NCBI RefSeq assembly: GCF_020215665.1 | Contig: NZ_CP084061.1 | Location: 5,740,501-5,804,500, forward strand | Direction: 5' to 3' | Length of the DNA stretch: 64,000 nt | Source of the DNA: Blautia parvula | GTDB lineage: Bacteria > Bacillota > Clostridia > Lachnospirales > Lachnospiraceae | Shown: positions 44,446 through 52,777 of the stretch, in pieces | Numbering within the stretch: position 1 is the stretch's first letter | Layout of the letters: each line of letters opens with the position of its first letter | The notes under the pieces: generated by a model | What the model saw: the letters and a program-made list of their open reading frames with translations, nothing else | Databases searched by the model: none | Told to the model about the DNA's origin: nothing | Translations under genes and position numbers: made by a program

Positions 44446-44867
44446 TGGTCTATTAGCTCTCCCCTCAGTGCTTTCTCTACAGGTATTAAGTTGCTGACAT
44501 AAGGACGTTTGCCAGAAAGAACGTCATCATAAAACGCCTGCTTCCAGTCAATATATTCAACATGGTCTTTCAATTCTTCAATGGAAGCTAAAAGAGCGTT
44601 CCGTTTTTTAGTAAACATTTCTTTCCTTTGATGAATCGTAGACTCGCCCTGCATACATAAATCCAGATATTCTTTCATTTCCTGAATGTTCATATCACAT
44701 TTTTTCAGACAAATCAGGTCTTTGCTCCATTTCAAATCTCGTTTATCAAAAATCCTGCGGTTGTTTTTATCTCGTTTTACATTAGGAACTAATCCTTTAT
44801 TACAGTAATATTTTAAGGTCTGATAAGTCATATTGGCTTCTTTACAGACCTGCATCATAGTATACAT
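44442..44867 (-). CDS. MerR-family transcriptional regulator
   Basis: A 141-residue regulator with an N-terminal MerR winged helix (MQVCKEANMTYQTLKYYCNKGLVPNVKRDKNNRRIFDKRDLKWSKDLICLKKCDMNIQEMKEYLDL) and a coiled-coil dimer helix. The C-terminus lacks a cysteine cluster, so it is not a metal sensor of the usual type. The frame extends upstream to 44966, but the ATG at 44867 follows GGGGG by 8 bases. MerR regulators of this short type often sit beside NAD(P)H-dependent flavin oxidoreductases, and a decayed one lies just upstream at 45067-45471. It heads the operon with the locus B kinase. Confidence 0.88.
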   Translation of the reverse strand: MYTMMQVCKEANMTYQTLKYYCNKGLVPNVKRDKNNRRIFDKRDLKWSKDLICLKKCDMNIQEMKEYLDLCMQGESTIHQRKEMFTKKRNALLASIEELKDHVEYIDWKQAFYDDVLSGKRPYVSNLIPVEKALRGELIDQ

Positions 44868-45066
44868 TTTCCAATCCCCCGTTTCATACATAAATAAAAA
44901 TAGAAATTTACAAAAATCTCTTGACCGATAGTTATAATCGGTTGATACAATCATAGTGTACAGCAATGGGTAACAAAAAACAATGGTGCAATTTTATGAA
45001 AGTGTGTGGTCTGCCTGCAAAGTCAAAAGAATTAAAATCAAAAGTGGAGATTGCATAAGGAAAAAG

Positions 45067-45471
45067 GAGGACATAATAGTGAATGTGAAATCATCTATGT
45101 AGGAAACAAAGGGATTCGGGGATGTACAGCCTGCCGGGCATGTGCCGAGAAGGGTAAATGTGTGTTTGATGATTGTGTCAACGAGATTGCGCCTAAGTTT
45201 GAGGCCTGTGATGGACTTATTATTGGCAGTCCGGTATATTATGCGTCCGCCAATGGCACGCTGGTGTCATCTCTGGACCGGTTATTCTTCAGCACGCCCT
45301 TTGATAAGACAATGAAAGTGGGAGTAAGTGTTGTGGCGGCCAGAAGGGTTGCAGGGAATGCGGACACTGGCAAATAATATGTCATTTCTTATAGAATCCA
45401 TTGCACTTGGGAAAGAGCGGCTGGGGATGCCGGAAAAGGAAGCTATGCAGCATACAAACTTTATCCGTTAA
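45067..45471 (+). pseudogene. Decayed NAD(P)H-dependent FMN oxidoreductase
   Basis: Remnant of a flavodoxin-fold oxidoreductase. The first ~40 residues of the family (the FMN P-loop) are missing; what remains starts CEIIYVGNKGIRGCTACRACAEKGKCVFDDCVNEIAPKFEACDGLIIGSPVYYASANGTLVSSLDRLFFS and breaks at VVAARRVAGNADTGK. Further downstream another frame holds the family's tail, LANNMSFLIESIALGKERLGMPEKEAMQHTNFIR, ending at 45471. So there is a 5' truncation, an internal deletion and a frameshift. It is divergent from the MerR gene, its probable former regulator. Confidence 0.8.
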
Positions 45472-45995
45472 AAAGGATTATTATCTGAACCGGATGTTTA
45501 TAGAAATACGGTTTATGATATGACTGAACCCGATTGACAATCGGCTTTAGCAGTGTGATATAGGCGGGAATTTGGCTGCGGGCAATCCATACAATATGAT
45601 ACGTGTACTATAATTAAGGGAGTTGTGCTTATATGATAGTAATATCTGTGCAGCTCTTTTTCTGCGCCGATGGAGTATTTGACCGCTGATATTATTTATT
45701 GCCAGGATAGCGATTTCCGTCGTCAAAAGGCGGCAGGTTGTTTCATAGGAACGCCCCGCAAACCTACATGAAATCAGCCGACACCCCGGGATTTGTCAAT
45801 TTTTTTACCTTTAATATTCCTGATCCCAATAATAACAAAAGGGATGCCAAACACTATTCAAATTAATAGCTCATTTCGTTTCATTACTTCATGCTGTTGC
45901 TCATAACTCTGATTGTTCGCTCGGGCACCATTTTACCCTTTGCAGGACGGTTTTTTATATAGCAGAATTTTTGGTGAATGAAATAATGTAGATTT
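45472..45995. other. Intergenic stretch with terminator-like hairpin and possible gene remnants
   Basis: No intact gene of credible quality is seen. A stem GAGTTGTG/GTGCAGCTC followed by TTTTT lies at about 45630-45663. On the minus strand short broken frames appear, one reading MVPERTIRVMSNSMK (near 45930-45890) and one with VFGIPFVIIGIRNIKGKK (near 45860-45800) that looks like a membrane-protein piece. They are interrupted by stops and probably represent a decayed gene or mobile-element debris. Confidence 0.4.
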
Positions 45996-46000
45996 TATAA

Positions 46001-46053
46001 TGTTAACTTAAATTAAAATATAAGTTGACAATTTGGGGCTGATTGATTATACT
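46001..46053 (+). promoter_or_regulatory. bioY promoter with BirA (biotin repressor) operator
   Basis: TGTTAAC (46001-46007), 16 bp, and GTTGACA (46024-46030) form the bipartite BirA box known in Firmicutes. Its right half contains the -35 TTGACA (46025-46030), followed at 17 bp by -10 TATACT (46048-46053). Bound BirA-biotinyl-AMP would block the polymerase. A 150-base leader follows, with a 14-bp palindrome AGAAAAGCTTTTCT near 46112. Confidence 0.82.
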
Positions 46054-46206
46054 TCTTTATGTAAAGAAAAGCACAGCCACAAAACAAGCGGTAAAACCGT
46101 AAAAAATGTTTGAGAAAAGCTTTTCTATAAAATCAGGAAAGATTTATGCCGTCGAACAACAGGCGGAAAAGTCGAAATAAGTTTTGCAACCTCGGAGGAA
46201 AAGTAT

Positions 46207-46770
46207 ATGGAAACAGCAATGCCCAGTAAAAACAAGAAAATGAGTACCAGACAGATGACGATCATTGCACTGATGACAGCGGTAACCTGCATTTTAGGCC
46301 CCCTGGCCATACCGCTGCCGTTCAGCCCGGTGCCGATCAGCTTTACCAATCTGGCCATCTATTTCAGCATTTTTGTGCTTGGCACTTATTCAGCAACCGT
46401 CAGCTATCTGGTGTACCTGCTCATTGGAATGGTAGGACTTCCGGTGTTTTCCGGATTTGCCGGAGGATTTGGCAAAATGGCAGGCCCGACGGGCGGATAC
46501 CTGGTGGGATTTATTTTCATGGCGCTGATTGCCGGATTTTTTGTGGACAGATTTCAGGGAAAAAGAGTGCTGCAGGCAGCAGGAATGGTTCTGGGAACCG
46601 TGGTGGCTTACCTGTTCGGGACTGCATGGCTCTGCGTTCAGGCCAATCTGTCCTTTGGCGCGGGCCTGGCAGCCGGGGTGATTCCCTATGTGCCCGGTGA
46701 TCTGATCAAGATTGCGGCTGCGCTGGCTGTGGGACCGGTACTTCGGAAGGCTGTGAGAAGAGCAGCGTAA
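46207..46770 (+). CDS. bioY: Biotin transporter BioY (ECF S component)
   Basis: A 187-residue six-helix substrate-binding subunit that takes up biotin with the shared ECF energy-coupling module. Signatures are LPFSPVPISFTNLAIYFSIFVLG, GMVGLPVFSGFAGGFGKMAGPTGGYLVGFI (the BioY glycine-rich loop) and FGAGLAAGVIPYVPGDLIKI. The start follows GGAGG by 8 bases. The BirA box upstream supports the assignment. Single gene between a promoter and a strong terminator. Confidence 0.95.
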   Translation: METAMPSKNKKMSTRQMTIIALMTAVTCILGPLAIPLPFSPVPISFTNLAIYFSIFVLGTYSATVSYLVYLLIGMVGLPVFSGFAGGFGKMAGPTGGYLVGFIFMALIAGFFVDRFQGKRVLQAAGMVLGTVVAYLFGTAWLCVQANLSFGAGLAAGVIPYVPGDLIKIAAALAVGPVLRKAVRRAA

Positions 46771-46786
46771 AATAACAGATACAGAG

Positions 46787-46821
46787 AAAAGACAGTGTGA
46801 TGCGGACACTGTCTTTTTTTT
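46787..46821 (+). terminator. Intrinsic terminator of bioY
   Basis: GACAGTGT (46791-46798) pairs with ACACTGTC (46806-46813), with AAAA before and eight T after. Confidence 0.9.
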
Positions 46822-47009
46822 GCAGTTCGGAAAGGAATCCGTGGCTCCCTATATAACAAAAAGATCCGGGCGCTGCCGTCCCTTCCCGGGGAAAGGTGCA
46901 TGATGCGCAGGATAATCTTAAATAACTGTAAAAAACACTTAAAATATATAAGGGGAATATTCTGAAAATGAGTTATAATAAACAATAATATTATGGGCGG
47001 AGGGAGAAA

Positions 47010-48503
47010 ATGTATAAGGTATTGATAGTCGAGGACATGGATCTGACAAGAGAAGATTTGATCAGTCTGATTGATTGGGAACGATACGGTTTTGAACTGC
47101 TTCCCGACGCAAGGAACGGAAAGATAGGATTGGAATACGCAAAACGGTATCGCCCGGATATTGTTATCACAGATATCAAAATGCCGGTCATGACAGGCCT
47201 TGACCTGGTGGCGCAGATGAAGAAGGAAAATATAGAGGCGGAGGTTATACTGCTTACAGCCTATGAAGAATTTGAGCTTGCGAAGCGGGCGCTCCAGATG
47301 GGCGTCAGAACCTTCATACTGAAATACGAAATTGATGAAGAGGTACTGCTGCGTGAACTGAACGGCTGTATTGAGGCACTGAAAACAAAAGAAAATGTAC
47401 ATAAGGTCAGAATGAAACAATATCTGGAGGCGATTCTGGCAGGTGAAAATGAGATATGTAAAAGTGATGAGACCATACTGGAATGGATAGGAAAAAGTGT
47501 TCTGATTTTGCTGGAGCAGATTGGAAAACCCCTGATGCATCCGGATGAAGAGGGCATACGGGAGCTGATCGAAACAGAGATTCCCGGCTCCAAGATCAGG
47601 GTGATGAAGAATTCAGGAGGAGGCATCCTGATCTTTTACCGGGTCCGTTCCTGCATTTCCAAAATGCATCTGGACAGTGAAATCAGGGAGTTTATCACAA
47701 AGGTACAGGGTCTTTTTTCTTCACAGATGGGGCTTTCCATGACAGCATCCATAGGCGGCATGATAAGAAAAAATAAGGATATCCTGCCGGCGAAGGAGGA
47801 AGCGGAAAGGATTATGAAAGGCCGCGTTTTTCACAGGGGCGTCTGCATTCTGGACAGGGCAGCAAAGGATGAAAAGGAGGAATTTTCGGCTGAGATAAAG
47901 GATGCGCTGAGGTGTGTCGAAGAAAATATAGAAAAAGATTCCTACGAAAATATGCCAGGCTTTTTGGAAAATGTCCTGTGCCGCAGTGTGGTAAAGACAG
48001 AAAATCTATACATATGGCGCAAAGTATCCGAGAAGCTGCTCTATTTTCTGATGCACCGGTGCGCAGCTCTGGAACAGCCGGAAATAGAAGAGCGTCTGGA
48101 TAGATTTAAAAGGGACTTTCAGAAGATGGATATCTACAGCTTTATGAAGGAGTATGAGGGTATCATGGAAATGCTGGAAAGCAGTTCAGACAGCAGATAT
48201 TCCGGAAAAGTCCGCTATATCAAAGCGTTCATGGAACAGAATTACAGCCGTGACATCAGCCTGAATGACGTGGCAGGGGATCTGGGCATGAATGCCATAT
48301 ATCTGTCCCAGCTTTTTAAGAAAGAGACGGGTTCCACATTTTCCGCCTATCTGACAAAGGTGAGAATGAATCAGGCAATACGGCTGCTGAGAACAGGAGA
48401 ATATAAGATATATGAGGTCAGTGAAATGGTGGGCTACCAGACCGTCCAGTATTTCAGCAAGGTATTTAAAAAGGAAACCGGTAAAAATCCCAAGGATTAT
48501 TAG
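47010..48503 (+). CDS. YesN-type response regulator, AraC output (locus C)
   Basis: A 497-residue response regulator: receiver YKVLIVEDMDLTREDLISLI, phosphorylated Asp in IVITDIKMPVMTG, and C-terminal AraC domain (YIKAFMEQNYSRDISLNDVAGDLGMNAIYLSQLFKKETGSTFSAYLTKVRMNQAIRLL... VGYQTVQYFSKVFKKETGKNPKDY). Start with GGAGG 6 bases upstream. It precedes its kinase by 31 bp, the reverse of the usual kinase-first order and of the order in loci A and B. A TATAAT (about 46974) lies just upstream. Confidence 0.93.
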   Translation: MYKVLIVEDMDLTREDLISLIDWERYGFELLPDARNGKIGLEYAKRYRPDIVITDIKMPVMTGLDLVAQMKKENIEAEVILLTAYEEFELAKRALQMGVRTFILKYEIDEEVLLRELNGCIEALKTKENVHKVRMKQYLEAILAGENEICKSDETILEWIGKSVLILLEQIGKPLMHPDEEGIRELIETEIPGSKIRVMKNSGGGILIFYRVRSCISKMHLDSEIREFITKVQGLFSSQMGLSMTASIGGMIRKNKDILPAKEEAERIMKGRVFHRGVCILDRAAKDEKEEFSAEIKDALRCVEENIEKDSYENMPGFLENVLCRSVVKTENLYIWRKVSEKLLYFLMHRCAALEQPEIEERLDRFKRDFQKMDIYSFMKEYEGIMEMLESSSDSRYSGKVRYIKAFMEQNYSRDISLNDVAGDLGMNAIYLSQLFKKETGSTFSAYLTKVRMNQAIRLLRTGEYKIYEVSEMVGYQTVQYFSKVFKKETGKNPKDY

Positions 48504-48534
48504 GGGGAATCTATTGTACAAAGGGGAAGATCAT

Positions 48535-50229
48535 ATGCTTTATCAAAAGAAATCAAAAATATATAAAAGACTGCTGCTCATGGTATTGAGCGCTATCATG
48601 ATATGCGTTGTTCTCTGCAGCGGTGCCGTATATCTGTATCTGAAGCCGCTGATAGAAAACTCCCTGGTTGAGAAGAACAGGACCATGATCTTAAAGATGG
48701 CAGAACAGGTCTCAAACTCACTGGAAGAGATCAGCATGTATGCAAGAAATATTACCTTTGACGAGACTGTGCAGGCGTCTTTTTACCAAAAGTCACAGCG
48801 CCGGGAGGGCAGTTACGGATACTATTCGGTCATTCAGACACTGGAGAAAAAGCTGAAGGAATACCAGCTTCTCAGGGACAATATCATTCTGGATATTTTT
48901 GCCGTAGACAGTGACGGCGTTGTGATGGAGACCATAAACCAGTACGAACAGCTTATGTCTGAGGCTCCCTATGAACAGATGCAGCGGGATGATATAAGCG
49001 GGGAATTTCTGGTGCCGCATATGGTGAATTATTACAGATCTTACGGCGAAAAGAATACCATTGCCTATGTAAACGACATTTTTGATAAGACAAAGATCGG
49101 GGTGAAAAGAGGAAAGCTGTTTATTCTGGCAGATACGGAAAGGATCATTTCTCCCCTTGTTTTTGATGAAAATGAGATAGGGATGGAGCTTCACAACCAA
49201 AGCGGCAGAGTGATCTACAGCAATGTGGATTCCGGCATGGAGGGAGTCCTTTCGGAGAAGGATTACTATAAAGACAGCATAGGCAGCCATGGGTGGTATA
49301 TCTGTTATCAGGTGGCAAAAGGGGATATCTCCGGTACTATGCGGCAGATGAATAATATTGTGATCATTATCATAGTGATCTGTCTTCTTGTGATGCTTAG
49401 CCTGGTGGCAGGTCTGGTACAGAGGATCATTACGCCTCTTGATACTCTTGTGCGGGGAATGCAGAGTGTGGCCGGCGGAAGCCGTGAAGAGCGCATTGAG
49501 ATCCACACAGGGGACGAATGTGAGCAGGCGGCCAATGTCTTCAATTCTATGGTCAAAAGCATTAACGACCACACGGAAAAACTCCTTCTGAGTGAAAAAA
49601 AGCAATATGATTCTCAGCTTAAAATGCTGTCTTATCAGTTAAATCCACATTTTATCTATAACACCTTAAATGCGGTTATCTGCCTTGCCAGAAAACAGGA
49701 TTACCAGGAGATCATCCGCCTGACCAGAGCTTTTATTCTGCTTCTTCGCTCCCTTCTGCGCACGGATCTGCAGGCAATGGCAGCGGTTTCGGAGGAGAAG
49801 GAGTATATCTGCCGCTATGTTGAGGTTCTGCAGATCTGCTATAAAAATATTCCGGATATTCAATGGGAGATTGACGAATCACTGCTGCAGGAACAGATTC
49901 CGCGGATGATTCTCTATCCTCTGGTGGAAAACAGCGTGTTCCACGGCATCATCCCGAGCAATACGGCGTCACTGCTTAAAATTGTGATAACCGGTAAAGA
50001 TAACTGGATAAAAGTGACCGTGGAGGATGATGGGGTAGGATGTACGGCAGAGGAGAGGGAACGCATCAGACAGCGCCTGGAAGAGGAGCGTACCGGGGGA
50101 CATATCGGCATGTTTAATGTGAACGGCAGGCTGAAGCTGATCTATAAGGAGGTTCATCCTCTGAAAATGGAGAGGCGACCCGGCGGAGGAACCGTTATCT
50201 CCTTTGCTTTCAAAAAATCGAGAGACTAA
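48535..50229 (+). CDS. YesM-type sensor histidine kinase (locus C)
   Basis: A 564-residue membrane kinase: first helix LLLMVLSAIMICVVLCSGAVYLYL, extracellular sensor of about 240 residues, second helix IVIIIIVICLLVMLSLVAGLV, HAMP region, histidine box MLSYQLNPHFIYNTLNAVICLARK, and ATPase motif VEDDGVGCT. I choose the ATG at 48535 (AAGGGGAAG upstream); a TTG at 48514, also with a purine-rich site, is possible. The longer open frame from 48412 overlaps the regulator gene. Confidence 0.92.
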   Translation: MLYQKKSKIYKRLLLMVLSAIMICVVLCSGAVYLYLKPLIENSLVEKNRTMILKMAEQVSNSLEEISMYARNITFDETVQASFYQKSQRREGSYGYYSVIQTLEKKLKEYQLLRDNIILDIFAVDSDGVVMETINQYEQLMSEAPYEQMQRDDISGEFLVPHMVNYYRSYGEKNTIAYVNDIFDKTKIGVKRGKLFILADTERIISPLVFDENEIGMELHNQSGRVIYSNVDSGMEGVLSEKDYYKDSIGSHGWYICYQVAKGDISGTMRQMNNIVIIIIVICLLVMLSLVAGLVQRIITPLDTLVRGMQSVAGGSREERIEIHTGDECEQAANVFNSMVKSINDHTEKLLLSEKKQYDSQLKMLSYQLNPHFIYNTLNAVICLARKQDYQEIIRLTRAFILLLRSLLRTDLQAMAAVSEEKEYICRYVEVLQICYKNIPDIQWEIDESLLQEQIPRMILYPLVENSVFHGIIPSNTASLLKIVITGKDNWIKVTVEDDGVGCTAEERERIRQRLEEERTGGHIGMFNVNGRLKLIYKEVHPLKMERRPGGGTVISFAFKKSRD

Positions 50230-50232
50230 AGC

Positions 50233-50272
50233 GTGTTTGGAAATTCATTCTGACATTCCAATTTTCAAACAC
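50233..50272. terminator. Hairpin after locus C kinase
   Basis: GTGTTTGGAAATT (50233-50245) pairs with AATTTTCAAACAC (50260-50272) at 12 of 13 positions. A third related half, CTGTTTGAAA, follows at about 50282. Without a T run it may be a repeat-type stem rather than a strict terminator. The remaining gap to 50490 is AT-rich and should hold the binding-protein promoter. Confidence 0.55.
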
Positions 50273-50490
50273 ACTCCAGAGCCTGTTTGAAAGGCAGTTA
50301 TATAAAATTTATAAAAAACATATAAAAAATGACAAAAAATAGATGATAAGCGGGGGAAATGCCGAAGACGACAAAAAAACAGGTGAAAAAAGTATGAAAA
50401 ATCCAAGAATCCCCATATTTTTATGTGACAAATATACAGCTATACTGAAGATGTAAAAAAGATGCGTGAAAAATAAAGGAGGAAAAGGAA

Positions 50491-51813
50491 ATGAAGAAAA
50501 AGATTATCACGATTTTCATGGCGTCCATGCTGGCAGTCACATCACTTGCAGGCTGTGCATCTTCAGAAAGTGAAAAAGGCGGGGAGGACAAAGCAAAAGA
50601 GGAAGGCAAAAGTGAAGAAGGGGACCGGGAGATTACCATCTGGTGCTGGGACACAAGCGACAATGGGAAAAATATGAACGCCGGATTTACAGAGGCCACC
50701 GGAATCAAGGTCAATATGGTTGCTGTGGAGAGTAAGGACATGACACAGAAGCTGCAGACCACACTGGCCAGCGGCGGGGAAATGCCGGATGTGGCGTGGC
50801 TGGAAGCCACTTACAGAGGCAAACTGTTGTCCCTGGATATCTGGGAAGACATAACAAAAGACCCTTATAATTTTGACACCAGCCAGGTCCTGGATTATCT
50901 GCTTCCCCTGGAAACTGCTGAGAGCGGACAGTATGTTGGTCCGGAGTGTCCGTCTGTGGCCGGCATGGCATACAAACGGGAACTGGCAAAGGAGTATCTG
51001 GGAACCGATGACCCTGCAGAACTGGAAACCATGCTCTCCGACTGGGATTCCTTTATCGAAAAAGGAAAAGAAGTGAAGGAAAAATCAGGAGGCAAAGTAT
51101 TCATGCTTTCCAGCATCGGTGCAGCGGGACAGATGCTTATGGGACAGTCCACAGAGCCTTTTGTAGACGGGGATAAGATCAATCTGGAAACATCCATGAA
51201 ACCGATCTTTGAAAAACTCATCGAGATGAAGCAGGCCGGAATCGTGGATGTACTGGATTTCAGTTCCGCGGAGGAAGGGGCTTCCTATGCGGGCGACAGT
51301 GACATTTTCTATCCCTGCGCCAACTGGTCCGTTGAATTTACCATCAAACCCAATGACAAAGACGGTAAGGGGCGCTGGGGCTTCATGCTTCCTCCGGGAG
51401 GTCCGTTCCCGTGGGGCGGAACCGTTATGGGTGTGCCAAAAGCTGCAAAGAATAAGGAGGCAGCGGCAGAGTATGTGAAATTCATGTTTGGCTCCGAGAA
51501 GGGCGCGACTCTTCAGAGAGACTGCAAGGGTAATTTCTCTCCTTTCAAACCGGTATACGAACAGGATGATTTCTACAGCAGAGAGGATGAATACTTTGCC
51601 GGTCAGGATGTGCTCCAGGCAATTGCACAGGAAGTAATGCCAAACATCAAGGGAGTAAGGGAACCCAGCAAGTACGACCAGGATATTAATGACGCCTATA
51701 ACCTTGCCCTGAAAACTATCAATGCCTCCGTGGACGGAAGTATAACAGCAGACGAACTGATCGCGTCCATGACAGACGAACTGCTCACAAAGCAGCCGGA
51801 TTTGGAAAAGTAA
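50491..51813 (+). CDS. Sugar ABC transporter binding lipoprotein (locus C)
   Basis: A 440-residue family-1 solute-binding lipoprotein: KKKIITIFMASMLAVTSLAG then C at the lipobox, a Glu/Lys-rich linker (SEKGGEDKAKEEGKSEEG), then EITIWCWDTSDNGKNMNAGFTEATGIKVNMV. Start with AGGAGG upstream. The three GH2 mannosidase-like enzymes downstream point to a beta-mannoside or another beta-linked oligosaccharide as ligand; this is inferred. Confidence 0.92.
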   Translation: MKKKIITIFMASMLAVTSLAGCASSESEKGGEDKAKEEGKSEEGDREITIWCWDTSDNGKNMNAGFTEATGIKVNMVAVESKDMTQKLQTTLASGGEMPDVAWLEATYRGKLLSLDIWEDITKDPYNFDTSQVLDYLLPLETAESGQYVGPECPSVAGMAYKRELAKEYLGTDDPAELETMLSDWDSFIEKGKEVKEKSGGKVFMLSSIGAAGQMLMGQSTEPFVDGDKINLETSMKPIFEKLIEMKQAGIVDVLDFSSAEEGASYAGDSDIFYPCANWSVEFTIKPNDKDGKGRWGFMLPPGGPFPWGGTVMGVPKAAKNKEAAAEYVKFMFGSEKGATLQRDCKGNFSPFKPVYEQDDFYSREDEYFAGQDVLQAIAQEVMPNIKGVREPSKYDQDINDAYNLALKTINASVDGSITADELIASMTDELLTKQPDLEK

Positions 51814-51833
51814 TACGACAGATTAGGACAGAC

Positions 51834-51867
51834 GAGGGAAAGGGCCTGAAAAGCAGGTCCTTTTCTC
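51834..51867 (+). terminator. Hairpin between binding-protein and permease genes (locus C)
   Basis: GAGGGAAAGGGCCTG (51834-51848) pairs imperfectly with CAGGTCCTTTTCTC (51854-51867). It lies in the 72-bp gap between the binding-protein and first permease genes, matching loci A and B. Confidence 0.6.
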
Positions 51868-51885
51868 ATAAAGGGGGAAAAATAC

Positions 51886-52773
51886 ATGACGAAAAAAAGT
51901 GCACCGTATGCCATGATCCTGCCGTATTTTCTGCTTTATATTGCCTTTGGCCTTTTTCCTATTCTGTTTTCACTTGGTGTCAGTTTTACAAGCTGGGACG
52001 GAATCGGAGAAATGACCTTTGTGGGTCTGAAGAATTATGTGCGGGTGTTTACACAGGATAAATATTTTTACAAGTCGCTTTGGAATACGCTGATCCTGCT
52101 GGGAATCAGCACGCCAATCCAGATCACGCTGGGACTTCTGACGGCAACCTTTCTAAAAGATTTTTTCAAGAAGACACAAAACGGGCTGCAGCTTATTAAT
52201 TTTCTGCCATACATAACCACGCCTGTTGCAGTGGGTATTATCTTTCAGTTGATGTTTGACTGGAAAAGCGGAGTGGTCAACGCATTTTTAAACCTGTTCG
52301 GCGCAGAGTCTGTTTACTGGCTGGGACATGCATGGACAGCTCGGGCAGTGGTGATCTTTATGCTGATCTGGAAGAATTACGGATATAAGATGATCATGTT
52401 TCTGTCAGGACTCTCCACCATTCCGGATGAATTATACGAGGCAGCTAAGATTGACGGTGCCTCCTGGTGGGCCAGATTTACGAAGATTACCATACCGCTT
52501 TTGAAGCCTATATTTGTGTTCGTGATCATCACCAGTGTGATCAACGGATTCAAGCTGTTTGACGAGCCGCAGCTTCTGTTTAACTCCGCAGGACAGCCCA
52601 CAGGAGGGCCGGATCGTTCCGTGATGACAGTTGTGATGAAATTCTATGACAGCTCCTTTAAGAACTTTGAATTCGGATACGGTTCTGCTCTGGCATATTG
52701 TCTGTTTTTGGTGATCGCGGCTGCGTCACTTGTGCTTTTCCGTGTTGTCAATGGAAAGAAAAAGGAGGATTGA
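51886..52773 (+). CDS. Sugar ABC transporter permease, UgpA/MalF-like (locus C)
   Basis: A 295-residue permease with six helices (first: MILPYFLLYIAFGLFPILFSLGVSF). The EAA loop is YEAAKIDGASWWARFTKITIPLLKP (about residues 184-208). It ends 4 bp before the next permease start. Confidence 0.93.
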   Translation: MTKKSAPYAMILPYFLLYIAFGLFPILFSLGVSFTSWDGIGEMTFVGLKNYVRVFTQDKYFYKSLWNTLILLGISTPIQITLGLLTATFLKDFFKKTQNGLQLINFLPYITTPVAVGIIFQLMFDWKSGVVNAFLNLFGAESVYWLGHAWTARAVVIFMLIWKNYGYKMIMFLSGLSTIPDELYEAAKIDGASWWARFTKITIPLLKPIFVFVIITSVINGFKLFDEPQLLFNSAGQPTGGPDRSVMTVVMKFYDSSFKNFEFGYGSALAYCLFLVIAAASLVLFRVVNGKKKED

Positions 52774-52777
52774 GAGT

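Noticed and set aside
46013-46200. Biotin or other riboswitch before bioY
   Set aside because: No conserved aptamer is recognisable; the BirA operator explains control, and the leader shows only a short palindrome and hairpin.
50233-50292. Repeat copies as a CRISPR or IS end
   Set aside because: Only two inverse halves and one degenerate third half, with no transposase nearby; kept as a hairpin.
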